Source: Blastomussa wellsi
Taxonomy: Eukaryota > Cnidaria > Anthozoa > Scleractinia > Plerogyridae
Direction of reading: 5' to 3'
Length of the DNA: 64,000 nucleotides
NCBI GenBank assembly: GCA_947652115.1
Contig: OX393568.1
Span: forward strand, 22,174,331-22,238,330
In this document: positions 52,274-64,000 of the stretch, piece after piece
Numbering within the stretch: the first letter of the stretch is position 1
Layout: every line of letters begins with the position of its first letter
Translations under genes and position numbers: made by a program
Notes under the pieces: model-generated
What the model saw: the letters and a program-made list of their open reading frames with translations, nothing else
Databases searched by the model: none
Told to the model about the DNA's origin: nothing

Positions 52274-55200
52274 CTTTATTTGAGTGTCAACTGGCTCGAA
52301 ATGGAGGCTAATGAGCTAATGCGAGGGACTATATGTTAAAATGAGCTTTAATAGATATAATTTGTATTTTAAAAGAATCCCAGCATTAGCCTCCATTGCA
52401 AGCTAGTTTCAGTCCAATACTAAGATTTGTCCTTCATTAAGTTTTATCTCTTATCATATGTCTGAGAAAATCATGATCCCTCATGCCTGCAGGCAACTCC
52501 TGGCTGAGTTAAACAGGCCTCAGGATGAACCAATTTGATGCATGTAATCTTGATCCAAAAAGAAAAACAAAATATTAGTCAATGATGTGAGTATATGAAA
52601 TAATTCACATGAACTGTGGATGTAGATGAAAGTGAGTGAGGAATGACCATTGCAGTGAATTTCCAATTTAAACAATTGAAAAGATTCAGGGCTTGAACGG
52701 GATTATAACCTGTGACCGTAACACCAGTGCGATGCTCTACCAACTGAGCTGTGAAGCCACACATTGGGAGCGAGGTTTTCCCATGATTTTTGGAAATTCA
52801 TTGTGATGACCATTCCTCACTTTCATCTACAAACGCAGTTCAAATATGAATTATTTCATATACTTCACGTCATTTCACTCGTCACTTTCAAAATAGGCAA
52901 TATAAATAGGAGTGGTGAATGGTAAATGCGAGAGTTTGTGAGACGGCGAGACTAGTGTTTTTTATGCGAGACTGATATAATACATTTTTGATATTTATTG
53001 ATATTGATATTTTGGATTGTAAGACCAAGATTGACACACCATAAATGCATTGCAAAAAAATTCGAGACTGCAAGACCTTCGGAAACGCTAAAAAAATGAG
53101 ACTGTAAGACCCATGAAATTTGAGCAAAATTTTGTGAGACCCTTATTGTTTCAGGGACCATTCACCACCCCTATAAGTAAATAAATTATGCAACTCACCA
53201 GTTTTGAAGGGAATAAAATCTGGGACATTGAGGGTTGTGTTACCATACCACATGATAATCTCAAGTGGAAATTGTTACCGGTTAAATAAGCTTGCTTTCC
53301 TTTTTTCATAGAAATTGGCAGAAAACGCAGAGAATGCTTACTGCAAGTACAAATACGATAAAAATTTGGAGGTACTTGATGGCCATTTGATTTTAATGAT
53401 TTTACAAGTTAGATTATTTTTTATATTATGTTAATTTGAATTACTTTGGTTATGGATTTATTTGCTACGATTTTTTGTTACGATTTCAGCTCAGTGACAT
53501 AGACTATCCTAATTCCAAGGATTTGGATGATTACCTAAACAAGACTGGCCTTGTCTTGGAATACAACTCTACCTTCAACAATGCTATAAGCTTTAACAGA
53601 AGTGTTGTGCATGTGCCTACAGATGTCTATGATGGAGGTAAATTCATTTAAGAAAATTTCAATTGCATGCAATTTTGACAAATTATGAGGGCAACAAAAT
53701 GCTTCCTAAAGGCTTATAGGCCATTGCTAGCGCTGCTTCAACAATTGATATAAATAAAGGCAGCACTATACTTTAGACTAGAATCAAATTATATAAATTC
53801 TATCGGGCACTGAGAAAGCCATGCAAGAGTAAATCTTTACCAGTAAACACTTTTTTACTTTGTATCGTTCTTTCCATTGTTTTATCTCACCAAAGTTATT
53901 TTGTGTATTAATTATACCGGCATGTTAAATTCTTCAATATTCCATTTTTACAACTGAATTTGATAAATGAAACAGTTGGGCTTAAAAGGTCTAACTTTTT
54001 TCCTTTATGTTCTGGACTAATGGGTTCCAGATCAAGATCGAGATCTGATTGAAAGTTCTGGCTGAGGTCATTGCGTCAATCATCTTGAGAAAGATGGAAG
54101 CATTAGCATAGGTGAATTCTAAAACAAAATTGCAATTAATGAAATACTTAGTGCTGGCAATCTGCAGTGTTACAAAGATAATTTTTCAATGTTTTGAGCT
54201 TTGTCTAAAAATGTTTTGCAGCTTCAGAAATTGTAAATGGAATCAGCTGGACATCAGCCCTGGATACTGTCTTTGACAGCAACCGTCATGATGATCCAAG
54301 CTTATCTTGGCAGTACTTTGGTTCAGATAAAGGCTTCATGAGAATGTATCCAGGTATGTGTATTGTGTAGGATTATATTTGTATTGTGCTTAGAACTGGA
54401 CTGCAAGCAGTGTTGCTGCTCTTGATATTTCCACTTGTGCTCGATGGACTAAGGAAAAAAGTAGCTGCTTATTCCTGGGTGGGAGATACTTAATTGGCCC
54501 ATGTTTGGCTATTAAGGGGTGCCGCTGGGGTGCGCTTTTTAGGACAAAGTTAGACAGTGTTAAATGTCTGTGTAACCCTGCTTATATTAGGACAGTAACA
54601 CCTTTTTAACAATTAGATCTGGTCTATCAATTAAATCTAACAATTAGACTAGATCGAGTCCTGAAAAATAATGGTCTGAATGTCGAATTATTCAAAGTTT
54701 TCCTCGAGCTTCGCTCTCAAAAAACTGTTTGCTTCTCAGAACAGATAATGCCCATGGACAAATATCCGAGCATATTTTGCACCAAATGGATGCTATTGTT
54801 TATTTAATGCATGCTAACCTGTGTGTCACACACTTGAAATAGTTAAATTTCTTTTCAGCCAAACACTGGGACAATAACAACCCAAATCATGTAGATTTAT
54901 ATGATGCAAGGAGAAGACCATGGTAAGGTGGTGCATAGTGAGCTAGTGCAGCATTTGTAAAACACAGTCATTCAGATCCCTCAAACCTGTTTTCAATATT
55001 TTAGTGAATTTCAGCAAGTAAATATGAAACCAGGTCAGGTAGACTACCTAACACATTTTATTTTATAATATGCTTGCTAGAGCAGTTAAATTAGGCATCA
55101 ATGAGAAATATCAAAATGGAATGCAAAAAAAAAAGCCAGAAATTAAAAGCCTCAACACCAGTGGGGGGTCTGGTACCCAGTATGTTGCCATGGTAACATA

Positions 55201-55827
55201 ATTGATAACCACATAGTGAAAAGCACACGTAGTAGTCTCATTAGTCTCTGAGTCTCGGTGTCATGAATCAAACATTTCTGATTCAAATTGGTTGAGATAT
55301 CTCACTTTCATATATTTGATGAAAATTTGGTTTAGTGTCACTTAGCTAATTTGCATATTTTAAAACTTGAATATCTCTGGAGCGAAAAGAGATCAAAAAA
55401 GGTAAGCGGTATTTTTCTTCTCATACCAACCACTTGTTTCATTGTTTTAAAATGGCGTTATTCTGAGAGTTGCAAATTTCATCATAGTACCACTTTAATA
55501 GGTTAACATTCATTTGATTGTTACATTAAGTTAGCAATTCTTGTTTTCCTTCAGGTATATTCAAGGAGCAACATCCCCAAAGAATGTCATCATTCTTATT
55601 GATGCAAGTGGAAGCATGCATGGAGTGCCTATGAGAATTGCAAAACTGGCAGCTCAGAATCTAATTGACACCTTTGGAGACAGTGACTTTTTTAATGTTG
55701 TTTATGTAAGTATGTAATCATGCCTAATAATGTCGATCCAATACGTTACAATAAAAATAAAAAGGCTAGATACTATCCAGAACCAGCCAGGCTGAGTTAA
55801 GGTTTTTAGCAAAAGTAAATAGTGTTT

Positions 55828-55866
<39 letters not shown>

Positions 55867-55911
55867 ATTTACAATTGCGAGCCGATAGGCGAGCAATTGT
55901 AAAGCCCATAC

Positions 55912-55951
<40 letters not shown>

Positions 55952-58900
55952 ACAATAAATTGAATGCAAAGTATTGTTATTCGATTCCATTGTGCTTTGC
56001 ATTTTAATCAGTAAAGATCTGTATCAAAAGTTAATAAATACTAATCAGCTGAGCAGGAGTTTGTATCAAAAGTTAATTCTACTCTTGATTTGTATTGGGG
56101 TTTACAGAGCATTCATGTGACCTAAATAGTACCTTTGCATTGGATCTACTCCTTATGAATTATTAATGAATTTTACAATGTTGGTTATTGTCTAAGTATT
56201 ATTTTATGGGGTCGAGGAGGGGTTTCCAACAGTTAACTAGTGGCTTGCATTTTAAAAAGTCCCAAAGACATTTTAGGTCAAAAAGCTGTATTTGTTTGCA
56301 AAATGTTTTCTAAAACAATTCGTGTTTTGCTGATTGTAAAAGTGGGAAATAAAATCCTTCATTTACAAAGCATGAAGGGGCTGGTTTTCAGCTGAAAACT
56401 ACACGGCCATTCAATAGAAATTGAAGTTCAAGAAATAGCTCTCAGGCCCAAAATGTCTTCATTAGTTTTGAGAGCTGCATGCCTGGACTTTGGATTTACC
56501 AATCCATGTTTGAGCCCTTAGGGTCTGGCTGCCAATCTCTTGCATTCTAATTGGCTAAGACACTTTTTAATTTCAAACACAGACACCAATAATAGGGGAG
56601 AAACTTACACAAGTGATACTTACACTACCTTACAGCACAATCCGCCGTACACTCCATTACGATATTAACACTACTTACAATACAAAGATTATAATACAAA
56701 ATTTGCAACTTTCGAATGACACAACATAACGGTTCGACTTATATAAATTACACACATACAGTAACAACTTATGTATAATTAAAGTAAAATAGTGTGATAG
56801 AAATTAGTTAGAGCTTTTTTTGTCGTCGCGATCTCTTTAAGAATTTCAAGTTTTCCGTAAAGGAACAGTAGAAAGCATTTGAAATCTAAGATGTCTCCAC
56901 GAAGGCTTGTGCAGAAAATACAATATTTGGCTATAAGTAGACGATAATTTAGTGCTTGCCAATGCTTTGTTCTATCATGCCAGCCGTAAAGTATATGGGT
57001 TGTGGCTAACATTATTGTTTCATTCGTTTTTTGGAGCCACCAATGGCTAAAGACACTTAACTCTTGTGGTGCCATAATCTCCACCCATGTTTATAAATGG
57101 GTACTGGGGTTACCCTGTGATCGACAAACCTCCTATCCAGGGAGTGGTAGAAATACACTGAAAACAGGATAACTTCTAGCCTGATGGGTCATGTTCAAAA
57201 GCCTTGAATGCAAACTTTACCTTTCCTTTGGCTAAGTATTTTGTAATGCAGACTGACTGCAATTATCATTTCTTTTGTTGGTTCTAGTTTAACAGCAAGG
57301 CTTATGTGCTGTGCTGTGAAGATACTGGTCCCACATTGCTTCAAGCCACTAAGAAGAACAAAATAGTTAGTCTTTGTTTGTGTTAGTTGCAAAAAGATAA
57401 GTGTTTATTATCAATGACTTATTTTTGTGACAAAGGTCCTGTTGACTCCCTGTTATCACTTCCCATATATTGAATTCTATTATTTTCCATTGTAAGGCTT
57501 AATTCCTTTTGGAAAGATTTGCAGTTTGAAAAATTACATCCATTTTATCCTTAGTGCATATGTGGTATGTAACATGTCTGATAATTAACACTGCATTGAG
57601 AGCCTCACTGCAAAAGCTATACTTAATTGGTATAATAATTCTACTGGTAGATTTGCGATTATTACGCTTGCATTACATTTGTACTTATTATTGAATTGCT
57701 TTACAGTATGTCAAAAGTAGATTGCAAGATATAGTCGATGGAGATGTTGCTGTGTGGAAAAATGGAATGGAAAAAGCCTTCGAACTTTTAAGAAAGGTGA
57801 GTTAGCCAATTTGTTTCCATTTCAGTGATTGTACATGTGGCCCAACTAGATGTTCTTACTTCGTATCAGTTATAGTTTTAATGCACCAATATTGCTTATC
57901 TTAATTTTAACTTTTAAAACAAGTACAAACCTGCAGTACACCTGTAAAATAGTGCAGAGTCATTAGTTCTCCCCTCGCAGATAGAAACAGCAGAGAAGCT
58001 TAAAGGCTAGGGTTTCCCCCATGTGCCTGAATAAGTAGAAGGCCCAAAGGGCCAAACAATTGCTCTTGGAGTATTAAAAAATGGCCCAAGGATCTTCTCG
58101 CATCTTCTCTCCGGCACTTCTAGACAGACTACTGTGTTGAACCCAAATACAACAAATATTATAATGTCATGTTGAACCCGCTATTTGTTTGACAACATGC
58201 TTTTGAAGTAAAATTTATTTACTAACAATGGAATTGAATGGTTGAAATTTCAGGCCAATAACTGTGCACTGTGCCAGCAGACCATAATGGTTCTTAGTGA
58301 TGGAACAACATCAAGTCTTCGAGATCTTTTTGCAGAAAACAATCCTGGCAAAGAGGTAGATTATGACATCAAGAATTATCAAGCTGGATCAGGCATTTGT
58401 TCTCACCTTTACCTGTTTATTGATGAATAATACACGTGAAATTAAACCTGCTATTAAAGGAAACCGCAACACAATGCCTTATTGTCTTGTTTCTTTCAGG
58501 TCCGAGTTTTCACATTTGCTGTTGGTCCTCCTGCAGAAAGTACTGAAGCTTTGAGAGAGATGGCATGTAACAACAGAGGTGAGCTAGCATAGTTTATACA
58601 GTGAGTGATCACTGCTTGCACCTTATATATTGTGGGCTGCTGAGAAAGATGTCTGATTGATATGGAAGCTGTGATTAAAGGTATTTTCTTCAGCACTTGT
58701 GGTTGCAAATAATTGTTCACCCATGAAAGGACAAGTGACCAAGCCAGACAAAGCCGGGGGGGGTTCGACATCATATTGCAGTACTGCTTTAGAACGTGTT
58801 GTCAATGTGAAACATTCAAGTGTTTGCATTGGAAGGCGTAAAGAAATTGTCCAGACATTCTTCATTGGGATTTCATCGGACATTTTCAAATTTTGGTTGG

Positions 58901-61900
58901 TCATTGTCTGATGACTGACTGTAATTTGCATCCCTGGTACAGCTGCTTTGTCGCACAAGGCAATGAACAACCACTTTGGTCAAGACATTTGGGTTGCATT
59001 CCTTTTGGATGATCTAGATCAAGATCAGTGATCTGAGGTCTCTCGGATCATGGTGCATCAAAGCTGATGGCGAATCCACCTTGAGCAAGGATTTGCCAGT
59101 TCCTTTGATGCACCATGATCCAGGTGATCTCAGGTCACTGATCCTGATCCGGATCACCCCAAAGGAACGCACCCTTGGTTATCTTTTTAAGCTCCCAGGG
59201 ATGAAAATAATTTCTGTCACTCAGTTGTACATTTTCCCTTAAACCCTTAAAGTGCACCTAACCCCAAAATATTTTTTTCGCTAAAATAAACCTTTGCACC
59301 ACTTCGAAAAGCATTGCACCTTTCGTTTCTCCTTTTTACCAAATTCTGACTACTTATAGCATTCAAAAGTTCCGAAAAACTGTACATCGTTTGTTCCACG
59401 ACCGAGTCAGAAGGGGCGTGGGTCTATTCCTGATTTGACGTCACAAACTGATTTGCATGCATGTTTACAAAGACTTGATGCGATGCAAATCAGTTTGTGA
59501 CGTCAAATCAGGAATAGACCCACGCCCCTTCTGACTCGGTCGTGGAACGTATGATGTACAGTTTTTCGTAACCTTTGAATGCTATATATAGTCCGAATTT
59601 TGTAAAAGGGAGAAACGAATGGTGCAATGCGTTTGGAACTGGTGCAAAGGATTATTTTAGCGAAAAAAATATTTTGGGGTTAGGTGCACTTTAATTTGTT
59701 GACTGTGCAGATGCAACTGTGCACAAGAGAATAAAATATAAATATTAGTTTAACATTACACTAATATATTTTGTAATAATCAGGTTACTTTTCACGCATT
59801 CAAAGTGTTGGTGCTGTCCGTGAAGTTAGTGAGGTGAGGATCTTTCCAGTTAATCAAAAACTTGAGTTCATTCAAGGAGTTTTAAATCATGGAATTCATG
59901 CTATCTCTTACTTTACAGTGAGGTAGATATGTACTTACCATTTCACTTAGATGAAGTCTTTTTCACTGTTTCATGTTAGCTTTATTTTTATATAATATTA
60001 TAAGCTTCTTTTTCCAAGAATTACATTCGGGTTTTAACCCGTCCCATGGCGATGGCTCCTAAAGAGAATGTAACTGACCACACAGTATGGACAAGTGTTT
60101 ATTTAGATGCCTTTGTAAGTAGTCTCTTCATCAAGCATATAATTAAGTTATCGTTTTTGTAACCGTTTCAGTCCTTTTCAAATCCCCAAGACAGTCAGAA
60201 AGATAGTTTCTTTGATCTTGTTTCACAGGGACTTGGTATGATGGTTACTGGCACTCTGCCAGTGTTCCACCGCATAAAGGACTCATCTGATTGCTCTGTA
60301 AGTACCTTTAAATACACATGCGGGCTTAGATACAATGCAAAGTGTAATGCAGAACAATCTACCAGTTTATTTATCATGTTGAGGAGAGGAGAATATCCAC
60401 ACGCTTTTGTGTGGACTATCAGAAGTTGAATACCCTCACCATGAAGGATGCCTACCTCTTAGCACAGCTGCCAATACTCTTTTCAATCCATTTAGTAGAA
60501 TCAGCTAACTATCAGACAGGGTTGTCAAAGTAAGCTGGCAACCGGCGCATTTCACCTGCTATTCCGAATACTGCGCCGGCTACTCTGAATGTTAGTAGGT
60601 CAGTTCTGAACGTGATATTGGAGAAATAATATGGAAATAGCCGCCTGCTTTTTGGATGGAACCCGCTACTCAAAAACCTACTGACAACCCTGATCAGTGA
60701 TGATTTCCCAGGACCTTTTTAATTCTTTTGGTTACTGTAATGCACCATGAACCTTCCAGAGGTTGAAAACATGTGTCCTTGTGAATTTAATGATAACATT
60801 TAATAGATGGTACAATATATATGTTTTATCTAGGTACGATATACGTTCTAACTAAAAGTTTTGCTGTTAAGTGTAAAATCACAGTTTGTGTATTGTAGGT
60901 TTTGTAACTTGACTTTGTTGCCATTTATACTTACTGTAAATCAGTCAAAAGATGGAATGGAAGATGAAGAGAAATACAAAGATCATTTTCTTGGAGTCAT
61001 GGGTACAGATGTTCCACTGGATTACCTTAAAGAATTCATGTTGCAGCCGCTGGTTAGTTTAGTGGGCCTTTAGAACGTTGAATTGCATTCTTGTCCCCAG
61101 AGCCCATGGATCTTCTGGTCTGCACCAGGGATCGAGACCTCTGGCCATCTACAAATTGTGAGCATATGCAGAATACTTTTTCTGTAATTTTCAGCCGATA
61201 AGATTAGTCAGATTTAACAATGAGTCTATGAATAGGCCACTTCCAATTTCCCTTGAGCCTCTATTTCAAAGCGAGTCTAAGTGCGAAAGTTTTGTGATGG
61301 TAATTAGTTTTACTTTCCATATGAATGAAAACTCTCACACTTTACACTTGGACTCACCTTGAAATAGAGGCACAAGCGAACTTGGAAATGGTCTATTGCA
61401 GACTTTCAGTGTTGGGGATGGCCAGAGGTCTCAATCCCTGGCATAGACCAGAAGGATCATGGGCTCTGGGGACGACAATGTTATTTGAAGGAAAATAGGC
61501 ACATGATTCGTGACTGACAGTCCCCTCCCCTCTTACAATCCTGATAATTAACAACTATTTACTGAAGTGCAGGTGGCTAGTGGTGGCTATTTATCGAGCT
61601 GCTTTGCGGCAAGGTAAACATCCAACACTAGCTGATTGACTGAAAATTACAAAACTAGGACTCTGTGCATGCAAACAATTTGTGGGAGGCCAGGGGTCTT
61701 GTTTCCTGGTGTAGACCAGAAAGGTTGTGGGCTCTGGGGATGAGAATGGTTGAATTGCCACTATAAATTTCAACTGCTGGTTTGCGTGTGACGTCATAGA
61801 ATTTCAAACCACTTGAAAGACATCCTAAAAATATATCTTTCACAAGTTTCCAGCTAGACAATATCCTTTGTGTTTGAAATACAGCATGTTAAATGCTTGT

Positions 61901-63961
61901 GTTCTTCAGAGGAACACCAACATGGCATCTCCACACTGATCGAGCTCTTTAAATTTGCATGAAATGATTCAGCAAATACCTCAAGAATTGTTAACTGCAC
62001 AGACCCGAGAATTAATCTTTTATAGCATTGAATGGTTTTGAATTTATTTTTGATGGTGCAGCAACAGTGAAAGCCAGCAATAAGGCTGACGGAAAAAACC
62101 TTGTGAAGCGTTCTTGGAGAATTGTTCTGTGTTTGAATGTGGTTAGGTCAAAAGATAATGTCGTATGGTAACTCCATGCTTTGTTTTTCTTTGTACTTTA
62201 ATTTAGTTTTTGGTGCATGGTACGTTTTCAAGTCTTTCAAGTTGTACCTAAGCACTGTGGTTGTAGAGATATCCTCTCACTGATAACCATACATTTCTTT
62301 GTTTAAAGTGCGCCTAACCCCAAAATATTTTTTTCGCCAGATTAAACCTTTGCACCAATCTGAAACGCATTGCACCTTTCGTTTCTCCTTTTTACCAAAT
62401 TCTGGCTATTTATAGCATTCAAACGTTATGAAAAATTGTGCATCATTTGTTCCACGACCGAGTTAGAAGGGGTGTGGGTCTATTCCTGATTTGACGTCAC
62501 AAAATGATTTGCATCGTATCAAGTCTTTGTAAACATGCATGCAGTTTAATTATCGTAACTTTTGGTGCAAAGATATATGTTAGCAAAAAAATATTTGGGG
62601 GTTAGGTGCCCTTTAAAGTCCTCTTAAGAATTGTGCAATGTTTAGAAAAAATGAGACAATTGCCATTTATTTTGGTCACATTCAGGTAGGACCCAGTGGA
62701 TACATGTTTGCAATTAACAACAATGGAATGATAATATTTCATCCAAGGTTAAAAACTGTGGTAAGTTTGGCAATCCAAAAGATGTCTATCATGAACATGC
62801 AGATAGCACACATCGCATTGTCTCACCAAAACAATTACAAGGCTATAACGTGCCTCTATGCCTTTGGCTTTTCACACAGAAGCATGAGTAGCTAGGTGGG
62901 CAGTTCAACAGTTCAAGGTGCATTAGATTTGCACTTGAAATTATTTTGATGGGTGTTAATGAAATACTGTCACACTTTGCTACAGGTGCTTGTGTACAAT
63001 GTATTTTTGTAGTCATTAGGTTTTCAATTTTTGTATATTACATATTGCGTTGCAGTATGGCTACTTGCTGGATCCTCCAGGTGTTGATCTACAAGATGTG
63101 GAGACATCAGAAGATGACTCTAAAGTTCTTAAGGTACAGCATCAGTAAAATGACCGTTTCTGTCAATATTTTTTCTATTCTGTTTCTTTTTCTTTCTGCT
63201 TCAACCTAATCAAATTTACACCTCTGTAATATTTACCTTCCCTTTTCTATTCAACTCATCATTTTCTTTGCCACCAGGCCCCACAATAACTTGTGCAATT
63301 TTGCAATTTTTATGCCATTTGCCTTTGTCTTCTAACAGTTTTGTTGGTCGATGGCATAGTGGGAGATAATGCACCTTTTGTAGTGAACCAACAGCTATAT
63401 AGTCTCAGTGTGATTTGAATTCACTGAAAGGAATTCAGTATAGTAATCAGTGTTAAATAGATTGGCATAAAATTTATTACTAACATAACTAAATAAAGTA
63501 AAGGTGTATCAACAAGGTGACGCAGTATTTCGAACTTAGAATTTAGCCGTCTCGTGCTCATATATAGTTTATGACAGAACAGCCAAATTTTTTAGCTGTA
63601 AAAAAAGTGCTAGTAAGAAACACTAAAAGGGAATCAGCTGTGCATCTTCCTTCCCCGTTGAGTTGTCTTAATTGTCTCATTCATACATTAACTTTGCCTG
63701 TTCTATTACAATAGGAAAGCCTTAAACATGCTAATGTGCTCCTAAATTTTAAATCAAAAGAAGTAGTGCCAGAAGGAGACCACTTGAAAAACATAATTAA
63801 AAGCATTTGAAAGTTAATTGTTGTATACTGAATAAAATTTCTTTGGTACTTTGCAGCTTAGAAAAGCCATGATTGACACAGTTCCAATCACTGCTCAGCC
63901 ACCTACAAGCAGTAGTCCAAGCAGCCAGGCATTTGAAGTCTATGATTTGTCTTTTGACAAG
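49582..63961 (+). CDS. CACNA2D1: Voltage-gated calcium channel alpha-2/delta subunit, 5' part; continues off the right edge
   Basis: Nineteen in-phase exons, 592 codons: 49582-49679, 49799-49880, 49972-50082, 53312-53371, 53490-53637, 54222-54353, 54859-54922, 55555-55705, 57288-57365, 57707-57796, 58254-58355, 58500-58578, 59784-59833, 60019-60114, 60229-60297, 60945-61052, 62686-62760, 63056-63133, 63857-63961. This extracellular auxiliary subunit traffics and tunes CaV channels. Signal peptide 1-25 (FFSVCGFILLLA). The VWA_N region is followed by LYDARRRPWYIQGATSPKN and a VWA domain with a full MIDAS start (DASGS, 248-252) and VLSDGTT. Then comes a Cache-type domain: TGTLPVFHRIKD, LGVMGTDVPLDYL, PSGYMFAINNNGMIIFHP. 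It matches the alpha-2/delta-1/2 subgroup best; the symbol names the class only. Confidence 0.95.
50083..51590. other. Alpha-2/delta intron 3, first half
   Basis: Very AT-rich intron DNA. No gene or clear repeat seen. Confidence 0.45.
51590..52060. repeat. Dispersed repeat related to 61085-61490
   Basis: CAGGGATTGAGACCTCTGGCCA near 51612 and GGCTCTAGGGACGAAAATG near 52022 are the two end blocks of the foldback family at 61085-61490 and of the copy near 61690-61750. Confidence 0.5.
52234..52272. repeat. (ATA)n microsatellite
   Basis: Uninterrupted AAT/ATA repeat of about 12-13 units. Confidence 0.95.
52588..52868 (-). mobile_element. Hairpin element with a tRNA-derived core
   Basis: Outer arms GTATATGAAATAATTCA / TGAATTATTTCATATAC and GATGAAAGTGAGTGAGGAAT / ATTCCTCACTTTCATC pair. 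On the minus strand the centre reads CACAGCTCAGTTGGTAGAGC, CACTGGTGTTACGGTCACAG, GTTATAATCCCG: box A and a degenerate box B of a tRNA. A truncated relative is at about 7690-7785. Confidence 0.65.
52908..53171. mobile_element. MITE with GGAGTGGTGAATGGT ends
   Basis: AGGAGTGGTGAATGGT at the left and ACCATTCACCACCCCT at the right are inverted copies. The interior repeats GAGACTG.AAGACC-like words. It lies just before exon 4 of the alpha-2/delta gene. Confidence 0.65.
55836..55933. repeat. Perfect-looking hairpin in alpha-2/delta intron 8
   Basis: GATCTGTATGGGCATTTACA pairs with TGTAAAGCCCATACAGATC, with the outer AAAATAT / ATATTTT arms also pairing, around a loop of about 20 bases. Confidence 0.7.
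56580..57090 (-). mobile_element. LINE-type ORF2 C-terminal remnant
   Basis: The minus-strand frame 56779-57084 contains HILYGWHDRTKHWQALNYRL, then LIAKYCIFCTSLRGDI and LEILKEIATTKKALTNFYH. This resembles the region downstream of reverse transcriptase in LINE-like elements (W..LN..LL.AK.YI, then E..IA). No RT motif is present; it lies in an alpha-2/delta intron. Confidence 0.45.
57085..57195 (+). repeat. SINE-like repeat fragment
   Basis: AATGGGTACTGGGGTTACCC, CCTATCCAGGGAGTGGTAGA, GATAACTTCTAGCCTGATGG: an inverted, degraded copy of the family at 28585-28712. Confidence 0.5.
58991..59174. mobile_element. Foldback MITE
   Basis: GGGTTGCATTCCTTTTGGAT pairs with ATCACCCCAAAGGAACGCACCC-type sequence; the middle arms (CATGGTGCATCAAAG / CTTTGATGCACCATG) are near perfect. 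Confidence 0.75.
59251..59690. mobile_element. TTAA-flanked long-palindrome MITE, family 1, full copy
   Basis: Ends AGTGCACCTAACCCCAAAAT and ATTTTGGGGTTAGGTGCACT, flanked by TTAA at 59247-59250 and 59691-59694. The arms pair almost end to end (about 210 bp each), including GATTTGACGTCACAAACTGA and its complement. Confidence 0.85.
61085..61490. mobile_element. Foldback element carrying a nested foldback
   Basis: The outer arms CCCCAGAGCCCATGGATCTT, TCTGGTC and GAGACCTCTGGCCATC are mirrored by GATGGCCAGAGGTCTC, GACCAGAAGGATCATGG and CTCTGGGG at 61418-61477. The loop holds the MITE at 61233-61396. Confidence 0.7.
61233..61396. mobile_element. Foldback MITE, 'ATAGGCCATTTCC' family, copy 2
   Basis: ATAGGCCACTTCCAATTTCC pairs with AACTTGGAAATGGTCTAT; the inner arms CCTCTATTTCAA / TTGAAATAGAGG are perfect. 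Related to 41577-41759. Confidence 0.7.
62307..62612. mobile_element. TTAA-flanked MITE, family 1, internally deleted copy
   Basis: Starts AGTGCGCCTAACCCCAAAAT after TTAA (62303-62306) and ends GGGGGTTAGGTGCCC before TTAA (62613-62616). Most of the right arm is missing relative to 59251-59690. Confidence 0.75.
63134..63856. other. Alpha-2/delta intron 18
   Basis: Intron DNA without recognisable genes or repeats. Confidence 0.4.
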
Positions 63962-64000
63962 GTTTGTCAAATCACGTCGTAGTAAATTAATGCAAAACTG

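Overview
The window is nuclear DNA of a multicellular animal. Genes are split by many GT-AG introns, GC is low, and the introns and spacers are packed with small foldback DNA transposons, tRNA-derived SINEs and retroelement debris. The gene set (ROCO/death-domain proteins, an EMC3, an alpha-2/delta calcium-channel subunit) and the repeat families fit a cnidarian, most likely a stony coral or relative. That placement is inference; no search could be run.

Layout. (1) About 1-6962, minus strand: 5' two thirds of ROCO-type gene A, running off the left edge (N-terminal helical domain, degenerate kinase, SH3). (2) 10409-11743, plus strand: a complete two-exon mitochondrial ADP/ATP carrier. (3) 15504-34009, minus strand: ROCO-type gene B, a complete paralogue of gene A with 14 coding exons and about 1271 residues: helical/SAM-like domain, pseudokinase, SH3, ROC GTPase, COR, Death domain. 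(4) 17390-18631 plus 23680-23724: a 37-bp minisatellite inside a gene B intron, split by a complete 5.05-kb Ngaro/PAT-type tyrosine-recombinase retrotransposon (18632-23679) whose split direct repeats are identical. (5) 34343-41196, plus strand: complete EMC3 in eight exons, head-to-head with gene B. (6) 41197-49581: gene-poor, repeat-rich spacer. (7) 49582 to the right edge, plus strand: first 19 exons (592 codons) of an alpha-2/delta voltage-gated calcium channel subunit.

Most notable: genes A and B share exon sizes and intron phases, so they are duplicates flanking the carrier gene. Both kinase domains have lost the beta-3 lysine, HRD and DFG motifs, so they look like inherited pseudokinases coupled through SH3 to a ROC-COR GTPase and, in B, a Death domain. 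I know of no described protein with exactly this architecture. The Ngaro element sits in the intron that splits the COR region and landed without duplicating its target. Exon boundaries were read by eye from splice sites and reading-frame continuity; every internal exon of genes A and B, the carrier, EMC3 and the alpha-2/delta gene keeps phase. The 5' ends of genes A and B are the least certain parts.
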